A DNA stretch of 64,000 nucleotides. Origin: Rhizobium rhododendri (GTDB taxonomy: Bacteria; Pseudomonadota; Alphaproteobacteria; Rhizobiales; Rhizobiaceae). Every line of letters starts with the position of its first letter. Position 1 is the first letter of the stretch. The position numbers and the translations under genes were made by a program. The notes under the pieces are model-generated. The model did no database searches. It was given only the letters and a program-made list of their open reading frames with translations, and was not told the origin of the DNA. The stretch lies in the NCBI RefSeq assembly GCF_007000325.2, contig NZ_CP117268.1, positions 992,001-1,056,000 on the forward strand, in the 5' to 3' direction. Below are positions 56,983 through 64,000 of this stretch, piece after piece.

Positions 56983-57489
56983 TTACCAGCGCTCGGTCCC
57001 AGGGGGGCCTTTAAACGGGCCGGCCACGGCTGAAGTGATCCATCCGCCGTAGAACATCCCGGCCTGTGGCACGACGGCCTCGCCATCCACCAGGCATAGG
57101 TCCATGGGTCGCGGATAAAAGGCAATAAAATCCTTGATCAAGGCAAAGGATGTCGTGGGATGCGGATAGGCCCAAGCCGCGTTCCGGCTTATTCTGTCGC
57201 CAGAAACGATATCAAAATAGCGTGCCTGTCCTTTCCACTCGCAGATCGACCTGCTGCTGCTTTCGCGAAGCAACGAGAGATCGACGTCCGCGGCCGGAAA
57301 ATAATAGGTTGGCGGATGACTTGTTTCAATTGTGCGCACGGCGGCAGTGGTCTCTGCAAGAACGTGGCCGTTGTAAATGATTTTCAGGTGATTGCGCGCC
57401 GGCTGGGCGATGCTTGGCCTTGGGAAAGACCAGACACTCTCCTGCCCGGGCAGGCATGGGTCGGGAACGGGGTGCGCAAGCTGGGCCAT
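56983..57489 (-). CDS. DUF427-family protein
   Basis: The 168-residue protein has the DUF427 pattern: KIIYNGHVLAETTAAVRTIE, TSHPPTYYFPAADVDLSLLR, SICEWKGQARYFDIVSGDRI, NAAWAYPHPTTSFALIKDFI and FYGGWITSAVAGPFKGPPGT. The family is a small beta-barrel of unknown biochemical function, common in alphaproteobacteria and actinobacteria. It is probably cytoplasmic. It stands alone on its strand. Confidence 0.9.
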   Translation of the reverse strand: MAQLAHPVPDPCLPGQESVWSFPRPSIAQPARNHLKIIYNGHVLAETTAAVRTIETSHPPTYYFPAADVDLSLLRESSSRSICEWKGQARYFDIVSGDRISRNAAWAYPHPTTSFALIKDFIAFYPRPMDLCLVDGEAVVPQAGMFYGGWITSAVAGPFKGPPGTERW

Positions 57490-58048
57490 GATTTCCTCCA
57501 GTCAGAGCGAACATGCAACAGCGCCGATTATTTGCAAGGCCTGAACGGTTGCGCGGGGCAACATAGGTGAATCTTGCAGCCGACAATATTGCGGCGAACA
57601 CGCGTATATCGCTTCACACACAGTTGCGCGGACATATGGTGTAAGTGCGCAGATTTGCTGCACTTTGACTTGCGCGGCGGTTTCCGAACAGCCTCGCCCG
57701 CGCCCGCAAAAGATTGGCCATCTCGTAGGTGATGCTCGGCTCGTTCGTGATAAAATAGAGTAAATGCTAAGCGGCTGGCCGGGACTAGCCTTGCGTGGTC
57801 TTGAAGTCAAAGCTTCCGATCTCAACGGCTGCGGAGGTTTGGGGATCACTCTCAAATGGAAATTGAAGCCACCTCTGATATTAGCGGATCTCCCAATCGA
57901 TGGAGTAAACGAAAACCTGCGATTTGCGAAAATCGGATCGCTATTGGCGGTGAGAAGATGCATATGGCGGCACCCCTATTGCGATTACCGCTGTCGCGCT
58001 GACGCAATTAGAGGCTGAGGGAAGTTTGTTCCCTGCGGAAGGTCCTCC
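57490..58048. other. Intergenic region, no feature recognised
   Basis: About 560 bases. It contains the promoter region of the Crp/Fnr gene; a GCGGAAGGT sequence lies about ten bases before the start codon at 58049. No other gene was supported. Confidence 0.35.
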
Positions 58049-58774
58049 ATGTCCGATTTCGCCCAAGATGCAATGACAAACCGTCTCCTGAAGATGATGC
58101 CTGCCGAGGGCTTCGAGCGCATTCGGCCGCATCTCAAGACGGTCGGTCTCGCTTTTCGAGATATAATTGTGCGGCCAAACACGGAGACCACACATGTCCA
58201 CTTTTTGGAAAGTGGCATCGCTTCCATTGTAACGACCGCAGATCTTGAACATGAGGGCATCGGGGTCGGGCATATTGGCTGGGAGGGCATGACGGCGGCG
58301 CACGTCATTCTGGGTTCATTTCATACGCCAAATGGCGCGCTCATGCTGGCGGGCGGAACAGCGCTTCAAATGGACGCAAGTAAATTCCTTCGATCATTGG
58401 AGGATGTGCCGAGCCTTCATTGGTTCCTCCTGCGGTATGTTCAGTACTGCAAAATTCAAATCGCCCAGTCGGCCTTGGCACACGGCCGCTATTCCGTCAG
58501 AGAGCGTCTGGCCCGGTGGCTTCTGATGTACCACGATCGCACCGATGGCGATAATCTCGTGCTGACACACGAATTTCTCGCGATGATGCTCGGGGTACGC
58601 CGCACCGGCGTAACCGAGGCAATTCAAATCCTGGAGGGTGATCGCTTGATAAAAGCGACACGAGGGCACCTACGTATTCTCGATCGGGAAAGAATCCTTA
58701 AAATCGCAGGTGGCTGCTACGGCGTGCCAGAGCGTGAGTATGAGCATTTGATGGTGACGAGCCGATACGTCTAG
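58049..58774 (+). CDS. Crp/Fnr-family transcriptional regulator
   Basis: The 241-residue protein has a cyclic-nucleotide-binding-like beta-roll (VRPNTETTHVHFLESGIASI). It is followed by a long dimerisation helix and a winged helix (LTHEFLAMMLGVRRTGVTEA, IQILEGDRLIKATRGHLRIL). The cysteine cluster of true Fnr is absent, so it is not an iron-sulfur sensor. Short rhizobial proteins of this kind often act in stress or stationary phase. Ligand unknown; it stands alone. Confidence 0.9.
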   Translation: MSDFAQDAMTNRLLKMMPAEGFERIRPHLKTVGLAFRDIIVRPNTETTHVHFLESGIASIVTTADLEHEGIGVGHIGWEGMTAAHVILGSFHTPNGALMLAGGTALQMDASKFLRSLEDVPSLHWFLLRYVQYCKIQIAQSALAHGRYSVRERLARWLLMYHDRTDGDNLVLTHEFLAMMLGVRRTGVTEAIQILEGDRLIKATRGHLRILDRERILKIAGGCYGVPEREYEHLMVTSRYV

Positions 58775-58840
58775 CCAACCCGAGGCGGTTCAACGCGCAT
58801 TTTCCGCAGCTCCCAACACAACGACTAAATTTCCTTAGCC

Positions 58841-59101
58841 TTAAATGCTAATTACCTCGGGCGAGATTAGGTTCGCGAGAATGTCCCGGCTCGAAACCTC
58901 TCGAACCAAAACGCCGGCGGCGTCGCAGATACGGATACCCACAAGATCAAACTCTTTGCTCATTTTGAAGCTTTCGACGAAAAACTCCAGGATAGCTACC
59001 TCAGCCTCTATCACCGCATCATCAGGCTTTCCAAACTCTGTGCCTTCATCGTCGAAAAGCTCGCTGTCGACACGATGGAGGTCGAAAAAATATCTGGGCA
59101 A
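58841..59101 (-). CDS. DUF6894-like small protein
   Basis: The 86-residue product begins MPRYFFDLHRVDSELFDDEG, the usual MPRYFFxxxxG..DxxG start of a widespread rhizobial small-protein family (DUF6894). The rest (AGVLVREVSSRDILANL) is compatible. Function unknown; it is often annotated hypothetical. Confidence 0.75.
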   Translation of the reverse strand: MPRYFFDLHRVDSELFDDEGTEFGKPDDAVIEAEVAILEFFVESFKMSKEFDLVGIRICDAAGVLVREVSSRDILANLISPEVISI

Positions 59102-59273
59102 TCTGCGGCCTCCTTCCGTTGTTTTTGAAGGAAACGAGTAAGGGGCAAAAGTGTTTCGCGTCCAACTCCGCCCGCTGCGCAGAGCTGGACAAATTGAACC
59201 CAGCTACTTGTGAAGAACGCTGCGGCTGAGACAGGCAGGTTCTCCGTCAGTCCATAAGGCCACGTTTGTTGCT

Positions 59274-59705
59274 ATGGTCGCTCTAAGCCTTTACCACGGC
59301 GGTTATCTTTCGGAGGTCCTGCGTCCGGCATATCTGGCTGTCGACCGCGGCCAGCATGATGCAGCCGACAGTCTCGGCTACAGCTTCCTGCAAAAGCTCT
59401 CACGGGTCGTCGGGCCGCAGGCGATGCACATAGCCCTCCCCGGCTACGGCAACTCCATCATCTACCTCATCCACAACGTTGCGCTCGTTATGTACATCGG
59501 GGCAGCCGACGTGATGGCAACGGCGCATCTGGTCATGGAACGTGACTACAACCAGTACCAGTTCGAGACCTACCTTGTGCTGGCGGTAATCTATTCGACG
59601 CTCTGCCTGGCGGCCTGGCTGATCGTACGCTCCTTCGAGAAGCGAAACGCCAAGTTTACGCCCAATTCCGCGCCGCTCAAAGCCACACTGATGCCAAGCG
59701 TCTGA
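59274..59705 (+). pseudogene. 5'-truncated amino-acid ABC transporter permease
   Basis: A 143-codon frame holds the second half of a HisM/GlnP-type permease. It reads FVAMVALSLYHGGYLSEVLR, then AVDRGQHDAADSLGYSFLQK with the EAA loop (QHDAADSLGYSFLQKLSRVV) that contacts the ATPase, and later membrane segments to ATLMPSV. About 90 N-terminal residues with the first two or three membrane segments are missing: upstream in-frame sequence shows no similarity. It is followed by an intact permease gene 18 bases downstream. Confidence 0.8.
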
Positions 59706-59722
59706 TCGAAGAGAGGGTCCAC

Positions 59723-60415
59723 ATGTTCGATTCCGAAGTCCTGCTGCCTGATCTCTACGACATCCTTGGCGCCGTTCCCGTAACACTTGCCATGGCGCTT
59801 GTGATTTTCCTGTGCTCAACGATCATCGGCGGGCTGTTTGCGATGATCGAATATCGACGGATCCCGGTACTGCGCGAAATCGTCGTCGCCTATAAGATTG
59901 CCTTTAAAGGCGTCCCGATGGTGATCGTGATCTTCCTTGCATACTATGGCCTCCCACCAGCCTCCCGGATTTTGGCGTCTTTGGTAGGTCAGAATTACAA
60001 TGGCCATGCTACGCCGAACTGGGTCACGCTGGTCGTCGCACTGACTGCTTGCGTTGCAGCGTTCCAGGCCGAGGTCGTGAAGGGTGCGTTGAATTCATTC
60101 GACACCGGCCAGGCTGATGCCGCTTATTCCTTGGGCTACAGCAAGACCCAGGTGTTTCGGCGGGTCATGTTTCCGCAGGTGATCGTTGCAGCAATTCCGG
60201 ATCTTGCCAATTCGATCATGGTCATCATGAAGGCGCTGTCCCTCGGCTTCGCTATCGAGGTTGTCGATATCTTCGCGCAGTCCCAGCTGACGGCCGCTTT
60301 GAATTTCTACTACCTCGAAGCGTTCCTGATCGCCGTGGTCGTCTATATGGTCGTTGCGTACATCGTTACCTTTGCAGCAGACAGGATGGAACGGGCTCTT
60401 CGTCTTTGGGCGTGA
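59723..60415 (+). CDS. Amino-acid ABC transporter permease (HisM/GlnP type)
   Basis: The 230-residue protein has the complete His/Glu/Gln permease layout. VTLMALVIFLCSTIIGGLFA-like N-terminal membrane segments come first, then FLAYYGLPPASR, and AFQAEVVKGALNSFDTGQAD with the EAA loop (AAYSLGYSKTQVFRRVMFPQ). Several membrane segments lead to the C-terminus. It would form the channel of a polar-amino-acid importer with an ATPase and a binding protein, but neither gene is present here and the partner permease is broken. It may therefore be inactive in this setting. Confidence 0.9.
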   Translation: MFDSEVLLPDLYDILGAVPVTLAMALVIFLCSTIIGGLFAMIEYRRIPVLREIVVAYKIAFKGVPMVIVIFLAYYGLPPASRILASLVGQNYNGHATPNWVTLVVALTACVAAFQAEVVKGALNSFDTGQADAAYSLGYSKTQVFRRVMFPQVIVAAIPDLANSIMVIMKALSLGFAIEVVDIFAQSQLTAALNFYYLEAFLIAVVVYMVVAYIVTFAADRMERALRLWA

Positions 60416-60460
60416 TCTGAGCCGGGTCTTACAACCCCTGAACGTGGGCCTCTGGGACCG

Positions 60461-60615
60461 GCGCACTGTTTGATTCGAGACGATGATCCCACGCGCCGCC
60501 ATCAGGTCTTCAACCATGCCCAGACTGAGCGGAAGCCGGAGATACAGCCGGACTGCGCGGGCAACCGCCTTATCTGGAAATCGGTGGCGAAGGTCCGGCC
60601 CTGAAGGAGGAGACG
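60461..60615 (-). pseudogene. IS6-family transposase N-terminal remnant (frameshifted)
   Basis: The minus strand reads LLLQGRTF at about 60590-60615. After a frame change, HRFPDKAVARAVRLYLRLPL and SLGMVEDLMAARGIIVSNQT follow. Both pieces are the start of rhizobial IS6-type transposases (RHRFPxEVIxHAVxLYxRFP, then SLRMVEDxLAxRGI). The DDE domain and terminal repeats are missing. It lies right after the permease genes and may mark the break that removed the ATPase gene. Confidence 0.7.
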
Positions 60616-60994
60616 CGCTGACGCCTTAGAGCCGCAGAGGTCATCACGAAGGATTTGGGGATGGAAGCTGCAAGGGCAGCTTCCAATTCTTCGATCCCTC
60701 TGCGGGCGCTCGGCGGCACGTGCGGGTATTCTACTTTCGGCCGGCATCAAATGTTCAAGACGCGCGAACCGTGCTCGCCATGCACGGGCTGGACCGGCAG
60801 CATAGGACTTCCGAGATAACCTGTGCCAGTTGGCTGTTGACCGGAATGCCGGTAAGTGTGAACCAGCATGAGCTTCCCGACTGGCGAAGACTGCACAAAA
60901 TGGTCAGCGACACCGTAAAAATGCTGCCAATGATTAAGCCAACGTTGCACTGACGTGGATAGATATTTTCAAGCATGACAGAGAGCATGACATC
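60616..60994. other. Intergenic region, nothing recognised
   Basis: About 380 bases without a supported gene. It includes the promoter side of the hypothetical gene at 60995. Confidence 0.3.
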
Positions 60995-61381
60995 ATGAGC
61001 GAAACAACCGAATGGCCCGATCCAGCCGACAAAGCTCACGCGGTAGAGCAAGCAATGCGCCTTCGCGATCAAGCGGCAGCTGGAGGCTTGATATTTGAGG
61101 CTTACCTCCCGCCCGATCTCGCGGTGTGGCTCCTCGACCGGATAGAACGAGGAGCCTTCGTGGATCCTTCCGAGGCTACCTTCGTCCTTCTGGGCGAAGC
61201 GCGTGATCTGGAACCCCATGTCGATCTGCGCAACGAGCTGCTGAAACGTGTCATCCAGGCGGCGATCGACGATCCTCGACCAGGCATTCCAGTCGAAGAC
61301 GTCATGGAAAGCCTTCGCAAGAAGTTCGAAAACCCTTTACCGGAACCGGCCAAATGGGAAAGGCGGTCCGGCACTGCGTGA
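60995..61381 (+). CDS. Hypothetical soluble protein; partial duplicate lies at 62921
   Basis: The 128-residue product reads DQAAAGGLIFEAYLPPDLAV, then WLLDRIERGAFVDPSEATFV and VEDVMESLRKKFENPLPEPA. It is helical and charged, somewhat like the small antitoxin/accessory proteins of rhizobial plasmids, but no family was recognised. Its 3' end (from 61267) is repeated in decayed form at 62921-63030 after the histidine kinase gene, so one original gene or segment was duplicated around the kinase. Confidence 0.6.
   Translation: MSETTEWPDPADKAHAVEQAMRLRDQAAAGGLIFEAYLPPDLAVWLLDRIERGAFVDPSEATFVLLGEARDLEPHVDLRNELLKRVIQAAIDDPRPGIPVEDVMESLRKKFENPLPEPAKWERRSGTA
61267..61381 (+). repeat. Left copy of direct repeat flanking the kinase gene
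   Basis: The 3' third of the hypothetical gene at 60995, starting CGACGATCCTCGACCAG (61267-61283), recurs at 62921-63030. The first 17 bases are identical; later parts agree in patches (for example GAAATTCGAAAAC versus GAAGTTCGAAAAC). Confidence 0.75.
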
Positions 61382-61530
61382 AGATGCACACTTAAGCCAG
61401 GCTTGGCGCTCGTGGCCGTATTCAAGAGTGCGCCGCGTCCGCCACCAAGCGAGAAAAAGCTGAGGTGTCATTTGCGCGTATCCAAAATCCGCCATCATAT
61501 GGTTGCTTCTTTTCAACGCTGAGAGAAATT

Positions 61531-62910
61531 ATGCAGGACTTCACGATGAGCGCCATCTCCGCTCAAGACATTGTCGACACTCTACGAGATGGCCTACTGG
61601 TCCTCGACAGCGATCTCACGGTCGTTTCAGCCAATCGCGCGTTCTATGCGATGTTTAAGGTGAGCGAACCGGACACGGTTGGTCGCAAGCTTTACGATCT
61701 GGGAAATGGACAATGGAATATCGATGCATTGAAGCGTCTGCTTGAGGAAGTTCTCCCCACAGAAAACTCCGTCGAAGGGTTCGAGGTCGACCACGTATTT
61801 ACCGGCATCGGACGCAAGGTGATGCTCCTGAATGCTCAGAAGCTGGTTCGTTCTGGAGATAGCTCCCATTTTCTGCTGCTGGCAATCGATGACGTGACAG
61901 AGGCGCGGGTCAGTCACATCGAGGCAGAGCGAAACTGGCGCATCGCCCAAAATATCGTTGATACGATCCGGGACCCATTGGTCATCCTCGAGCCCGATAT
62001 GTCCGTGGTGACAGCAAGCCGCTCTTTCCTCGCTCTTTTCAATGCCACCGCAAGCCAAGTTGTCGGGAGAAAGCTCGAAGCTCTCGGTCAGGGACAGTGG
62101 GATACCTTTGCCCTGCGCAAATTATTGGAGCGAGTGGTTCCTCACCAAGAAGTAATGGACGGCTTCCTACTCGAGGACGATTTTCCCGGAATTGGTCGCC
62201 GTATCTTCAAAGTGAACGCCCGCAAGGTATATCGTCCAGGCAATCATATGACACGGTTGCTGGTCGTGTTCGAAGACGCGACGGACGAGGTCCTGCTTGA
62301 CCGTCACAGAGATATGTTGGCAGCCGAGCTGGCGCACCGGATCAAAAATAGTCTTCAGATCATTTCCGCGTTCGTTGCCTTTGAACTGAAGCGGGCAGGC
62401 GAACCCTGTGTTCTAGGTTACCAGGCAATGCAGGCACGAATTTCAGCGGTCGCTCAGCTCTACGATGTAATCGCCCAATCGAGCAGGCTTGGGCCGGTGC
62501 CGATGCCTTCCTACCTTGAGGGTATAAGTGCAAGTGTCCAATCCAGCCTGTTGGGACAATCATCCGACATTACCGTAACATCGGCGGCAGAGCCCCTCAG
62601 CATTCTACCTGACCACGCTGTCGCCATTGGGTTGATTGCAAATGAACTCGCGACGAATGCAATAAAGCATGCTTTCCCCAAAGGTAGGGGCGAAATTAAT
62701 CTCGGTTTTCACAGGAGAGACGGCGAAGTCACGCTCACCGTCAGCGATAATGGATCTGGCCTTGCGTCGAAGGTTGAAGGTTCTGGTCTCGGCTCCCGGT
62801 TCGTTGAAGCCTTTGTAAAACAGCTTGGCGGTACGTTGGCGACCGCCAGTAGCCCGAAGGGGACGACTTTCACTGTTCGGTTACCGACCTCAATATTGGC
62901 TGCTGCTTAA
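61531..62910 (+). CDS. PAS-PAS sensor histidine kinase, HisKA_2 type
   Basis: ATG at 61531 is preferred (MQDFTMSAISAQDIVDTLRD); an upstream GTG at 61465 would add 22 residues. Two PAS domains (LLVLDSDLTVVSANRAFYAM and LVILEPDMSVVTASRSFLAL, each ending GRKL) are followed by a HisKA_2 dimerisation domain. ELAHRIKNSLQIISAFVAFE carries the phosphoacceptor His at about residue 269. The ATP-binding domain (GLIANELATNAIKHAF and GSGLGSRFVEAFVKQLGG) follows. No membrane segment: a cytoplasmic sensor. HisKA_2 kinases in alphaproteobacteria often feed the general stress response (PhyR/EcfG). No response regulator is adjacent. Confidence 0.9.
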   Translation: MQDFTMSAISAQDIVDTLRDGLLVLDSDLTVVSANRAFYAMFKVSEPDTVGRKLYDLGNGQWNIDALKRLLEEVLPTENSVEGFEVDHVFTGIGRKVMLLNAQKLVRSGDSSHFLLLAIDDVTEARVSHIEAERNWRIAQNIVDTIRDPLVILEPDMSVVTASRSFLALFNATASQVVGRKLEALGQGQWDTFALRKLLERVVPHQEVMDGFLLEDDFPGIGRRIFKVNARKVYRPGNHMTRLLVVFEDATDEVLLDRHRDMLAAELAHRIKNSLQIISAFVAFELKRAGEPCVLGYQAMQARISAVAQLYDVIAQSSRLGPVPMPSYLEGISASVQSSLLGQSSDITVTSAAEPLSILPDHAVAIGLIANELATNAIKHAFPKGRGEINLGFHRRDGEVTLTVSDNGSGLASKVEGSGLGSRFVEAFVKQLGGTLATASSPKGTTFTVRLPTSILAAA

Positions 62911-62920
62911 CCCCACTTGT

Positions 62921-63030
62921 CGACGATCCTCGACCAGCAGTCGGACCTGAAAAGGTCTTGGAATACTTTGCAAGAAATTCGAAAACTCTTTACCAGAGCC
63001 CTCAAATTGCGAAGGGAGGTCCGGGCGCTA
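62921..63030 (+). repeat. Right, decayed copy of the direct repeat
   Basis: CGACGATCCTCGACCAG at 62921-62937 is identical to 61267-61283. Then AAGAAATTCGAAAAC and GGGAGGTCCGGG match the left copy with several substitutions and small indels. No reading frame is kept. The kinase gene sits between the two copies. Confidence 0.75.
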
Positions 63031-63577
63031 CCGCCCCACGCATTGAAAGTGGCCGGCCCTCCGGCAGGCGGATCCTAAGAGACGACACGGCCAGGGAATG
63101 GAGGAAAGTCGCCTTATCTTGTCGTTTTTATCCGGGTCATGCGGATCGGAATGGAAGGATTGATATCCAGTGACTCCGTGACTTCCTCAATGATGGGAAG
63201 AACCGTCTCGACCGTAACGGCGGCCCCACCGCTGACACCGTCACATATGCTCTTCCACAGGACAATATCCTTTTAATTTTATCGGCGGTCAGGATCTGGA
63301 TCTTCCGACCACTCGACGCCGAGGATGTCTTGACCGCTCGACCCGGAACACCGGGTTCGGACTGCCCCGCGACCACAGGGAAGACATCCAACCCTTTTGA
63401 TGTGTTGATGAACACGACGCGTAGACATTCCGATTCACAGCTGATCCTCGCCGATATGTTTCAGCATTTCCTTCACCTTGGGATGAGCACAGCGCGCCAC
63501 CCTTATAGAAAATGCGGGGCTGCTGCTTGGTGCGGGCGGACACCGCTGAGCAAACGAGATGCCCAGCGGCAGTGATC
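63031..63577. other. Intergenic region, nothing recognised
   Basis: About 550 bases between the repeat and the end of the chemoreceptor gene. Short frames on both strands show no known motifs. Confidence 0.3.
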
Positions 63578-64000
63578 TCAGAACTCCTTCCAGGACTGTT
63601 CCGCAGACGCGCCGAACGCATTGGCAATCTTGCGTCCGAGCACTTTTGCGGGCGACGCTACCGGGCGTGGGTTGTTCGAAGCCAGCCGCACCGGTTGATG
63701 AATCAGCCCATGACCACCAAGATTGAACTGCGAGATCAGCTTGTTCAGAGCGTCGGCTTCGCTGGCCAGACTGTGACTGGCAGCCGTGGACTCCTCGACC
63801 ATGGCGGCGTTCTGCTGCGTGCCCTGGTCAATCGTGTTGACGGCCGTGTTGATCTCCTGAATACCGACCGACTGCTCGCGCGCCGATTCCACGATGGCAC
63901 TGACGTGACTGTTGATCTTCTGAACCTCGCCGACCATGATTTCCAAGGATTTCCCCGTTTCCCCAACGAGGGTGACACCGGTACGCACCTGCTCTCCGGA
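63578..64000 (-). CDS. Methyl-accepting chemotaxis protein, C-terminal part (5' end outside window)
   Basis: The minus-strand frame enters from the right edge and runs 140 codons. It shows the end of the receptor signalling hairpin (TGVTLVGETGKSLEIMVGEV), then INTAVNTIDQGTQQNAAMVE and EESTAASHSLASEADALNKL. The tail ends EQSWKEF, again a W-x-x-F CheR/CheB-type tether. Its sensory part lies outside the window. Confidence 0.93.
   Translation of the reverse strand, partial: SGEQVRTGVTLVGETGKSLEIMVGEVQKINSHVSAIVESAREQSVGIQEINTAVNTIDQGTQQNAAMVEESTAASHSLASEADALNKLISQFNLGGHGLIHQPVRLASNNPRPVASPAKVLGRKIANAFGASAEQSWKEF

Overview
The window looks like accessory DNA of a Rhizobiaceae alphaproteobacterium (Rhizobium, Agrobacterium, Sinorhizobium or a relative). 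The signs are ExoF/ExoY-type exopolysaccharide proteins, a NolR-like ArsR regulator, a CheY1-type response regulator, soluble PAS-PAS chemoreceptors, a CIRCE-controlled groESL operon, and remnants of IS66, IS21, IS630, IS6 and IS5-like elements typical of rhizobial plasmids, chromids and islands. No replication, rRNA or tRNA gene was seen, so the replicon type cannot be told.

Positions 1-25.6 kb hold a surface-polysaccharide locus of the Wzx/Wzy type. It has an ExoF-like export protein cut by the left edge, an ExoY-like priming sugar transferase, a Wzy-like polymerase, a Wzx-like flippase, and a Wzz/Wzc-like chain-length protein whose ATP-binding loop is degenerate. There are six glycosyltransferase genes, one of them a GT4-GT2 fusion, plus a DUF707-like protein. 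Accessory genes encode a UDP-galactopyranose-mutase-like flavoprotein, a Tat-exported GH16 hydrolase, a DUF218 protein, a NodT-type outer-membrane lipoprotein and a GNAT/FemAB-like acyltransferase. Together they should build, flip, polymerise, export and trim one extracellular polysaccharide. Several intergenic stretches are AT-rich.

Positions 25.6-35.3 kb are a patchwork: a lytic transglycosylase, an IS21 relic, a NolR-like regulator, a broken MacA-like fusion protein, a GntR regulator convergent with a UxaA-type dehydratase, a truncated SDR gene, a Phd/VapC toxin-antitoxin pair, and an IS66 left end abutting a cut sensor-kinase fragment. A second IS66 relic carries an in-frame stop.

Positions 35.4-52 kb are rich in signalling genes. 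Four complete chemoreceptor genes (two membrane, two soluble PAS-PAS), a CheW coupled to one of them, a CheY1-like protein and an HD-GYP protein lie here, with no CheA. AraC and MarR regulators and a Tat-exported CocE-type hydrolase sit among them.

Positions 52-64 kb carry an IS630 relic, a cupin, groES-groEL with CIRCE and a terminator, a GlxA-type regulator fragment, small DUF proteins, a Crp/Fnr regulator, a broken and an intact amino-acid ABC permease, an IS6 relic, a PAS-PAS HisKA_2 histidine kinase flanked by a partly duplicated gene, and the C-terminus of a fifth chemoreceptor running off the right edge.
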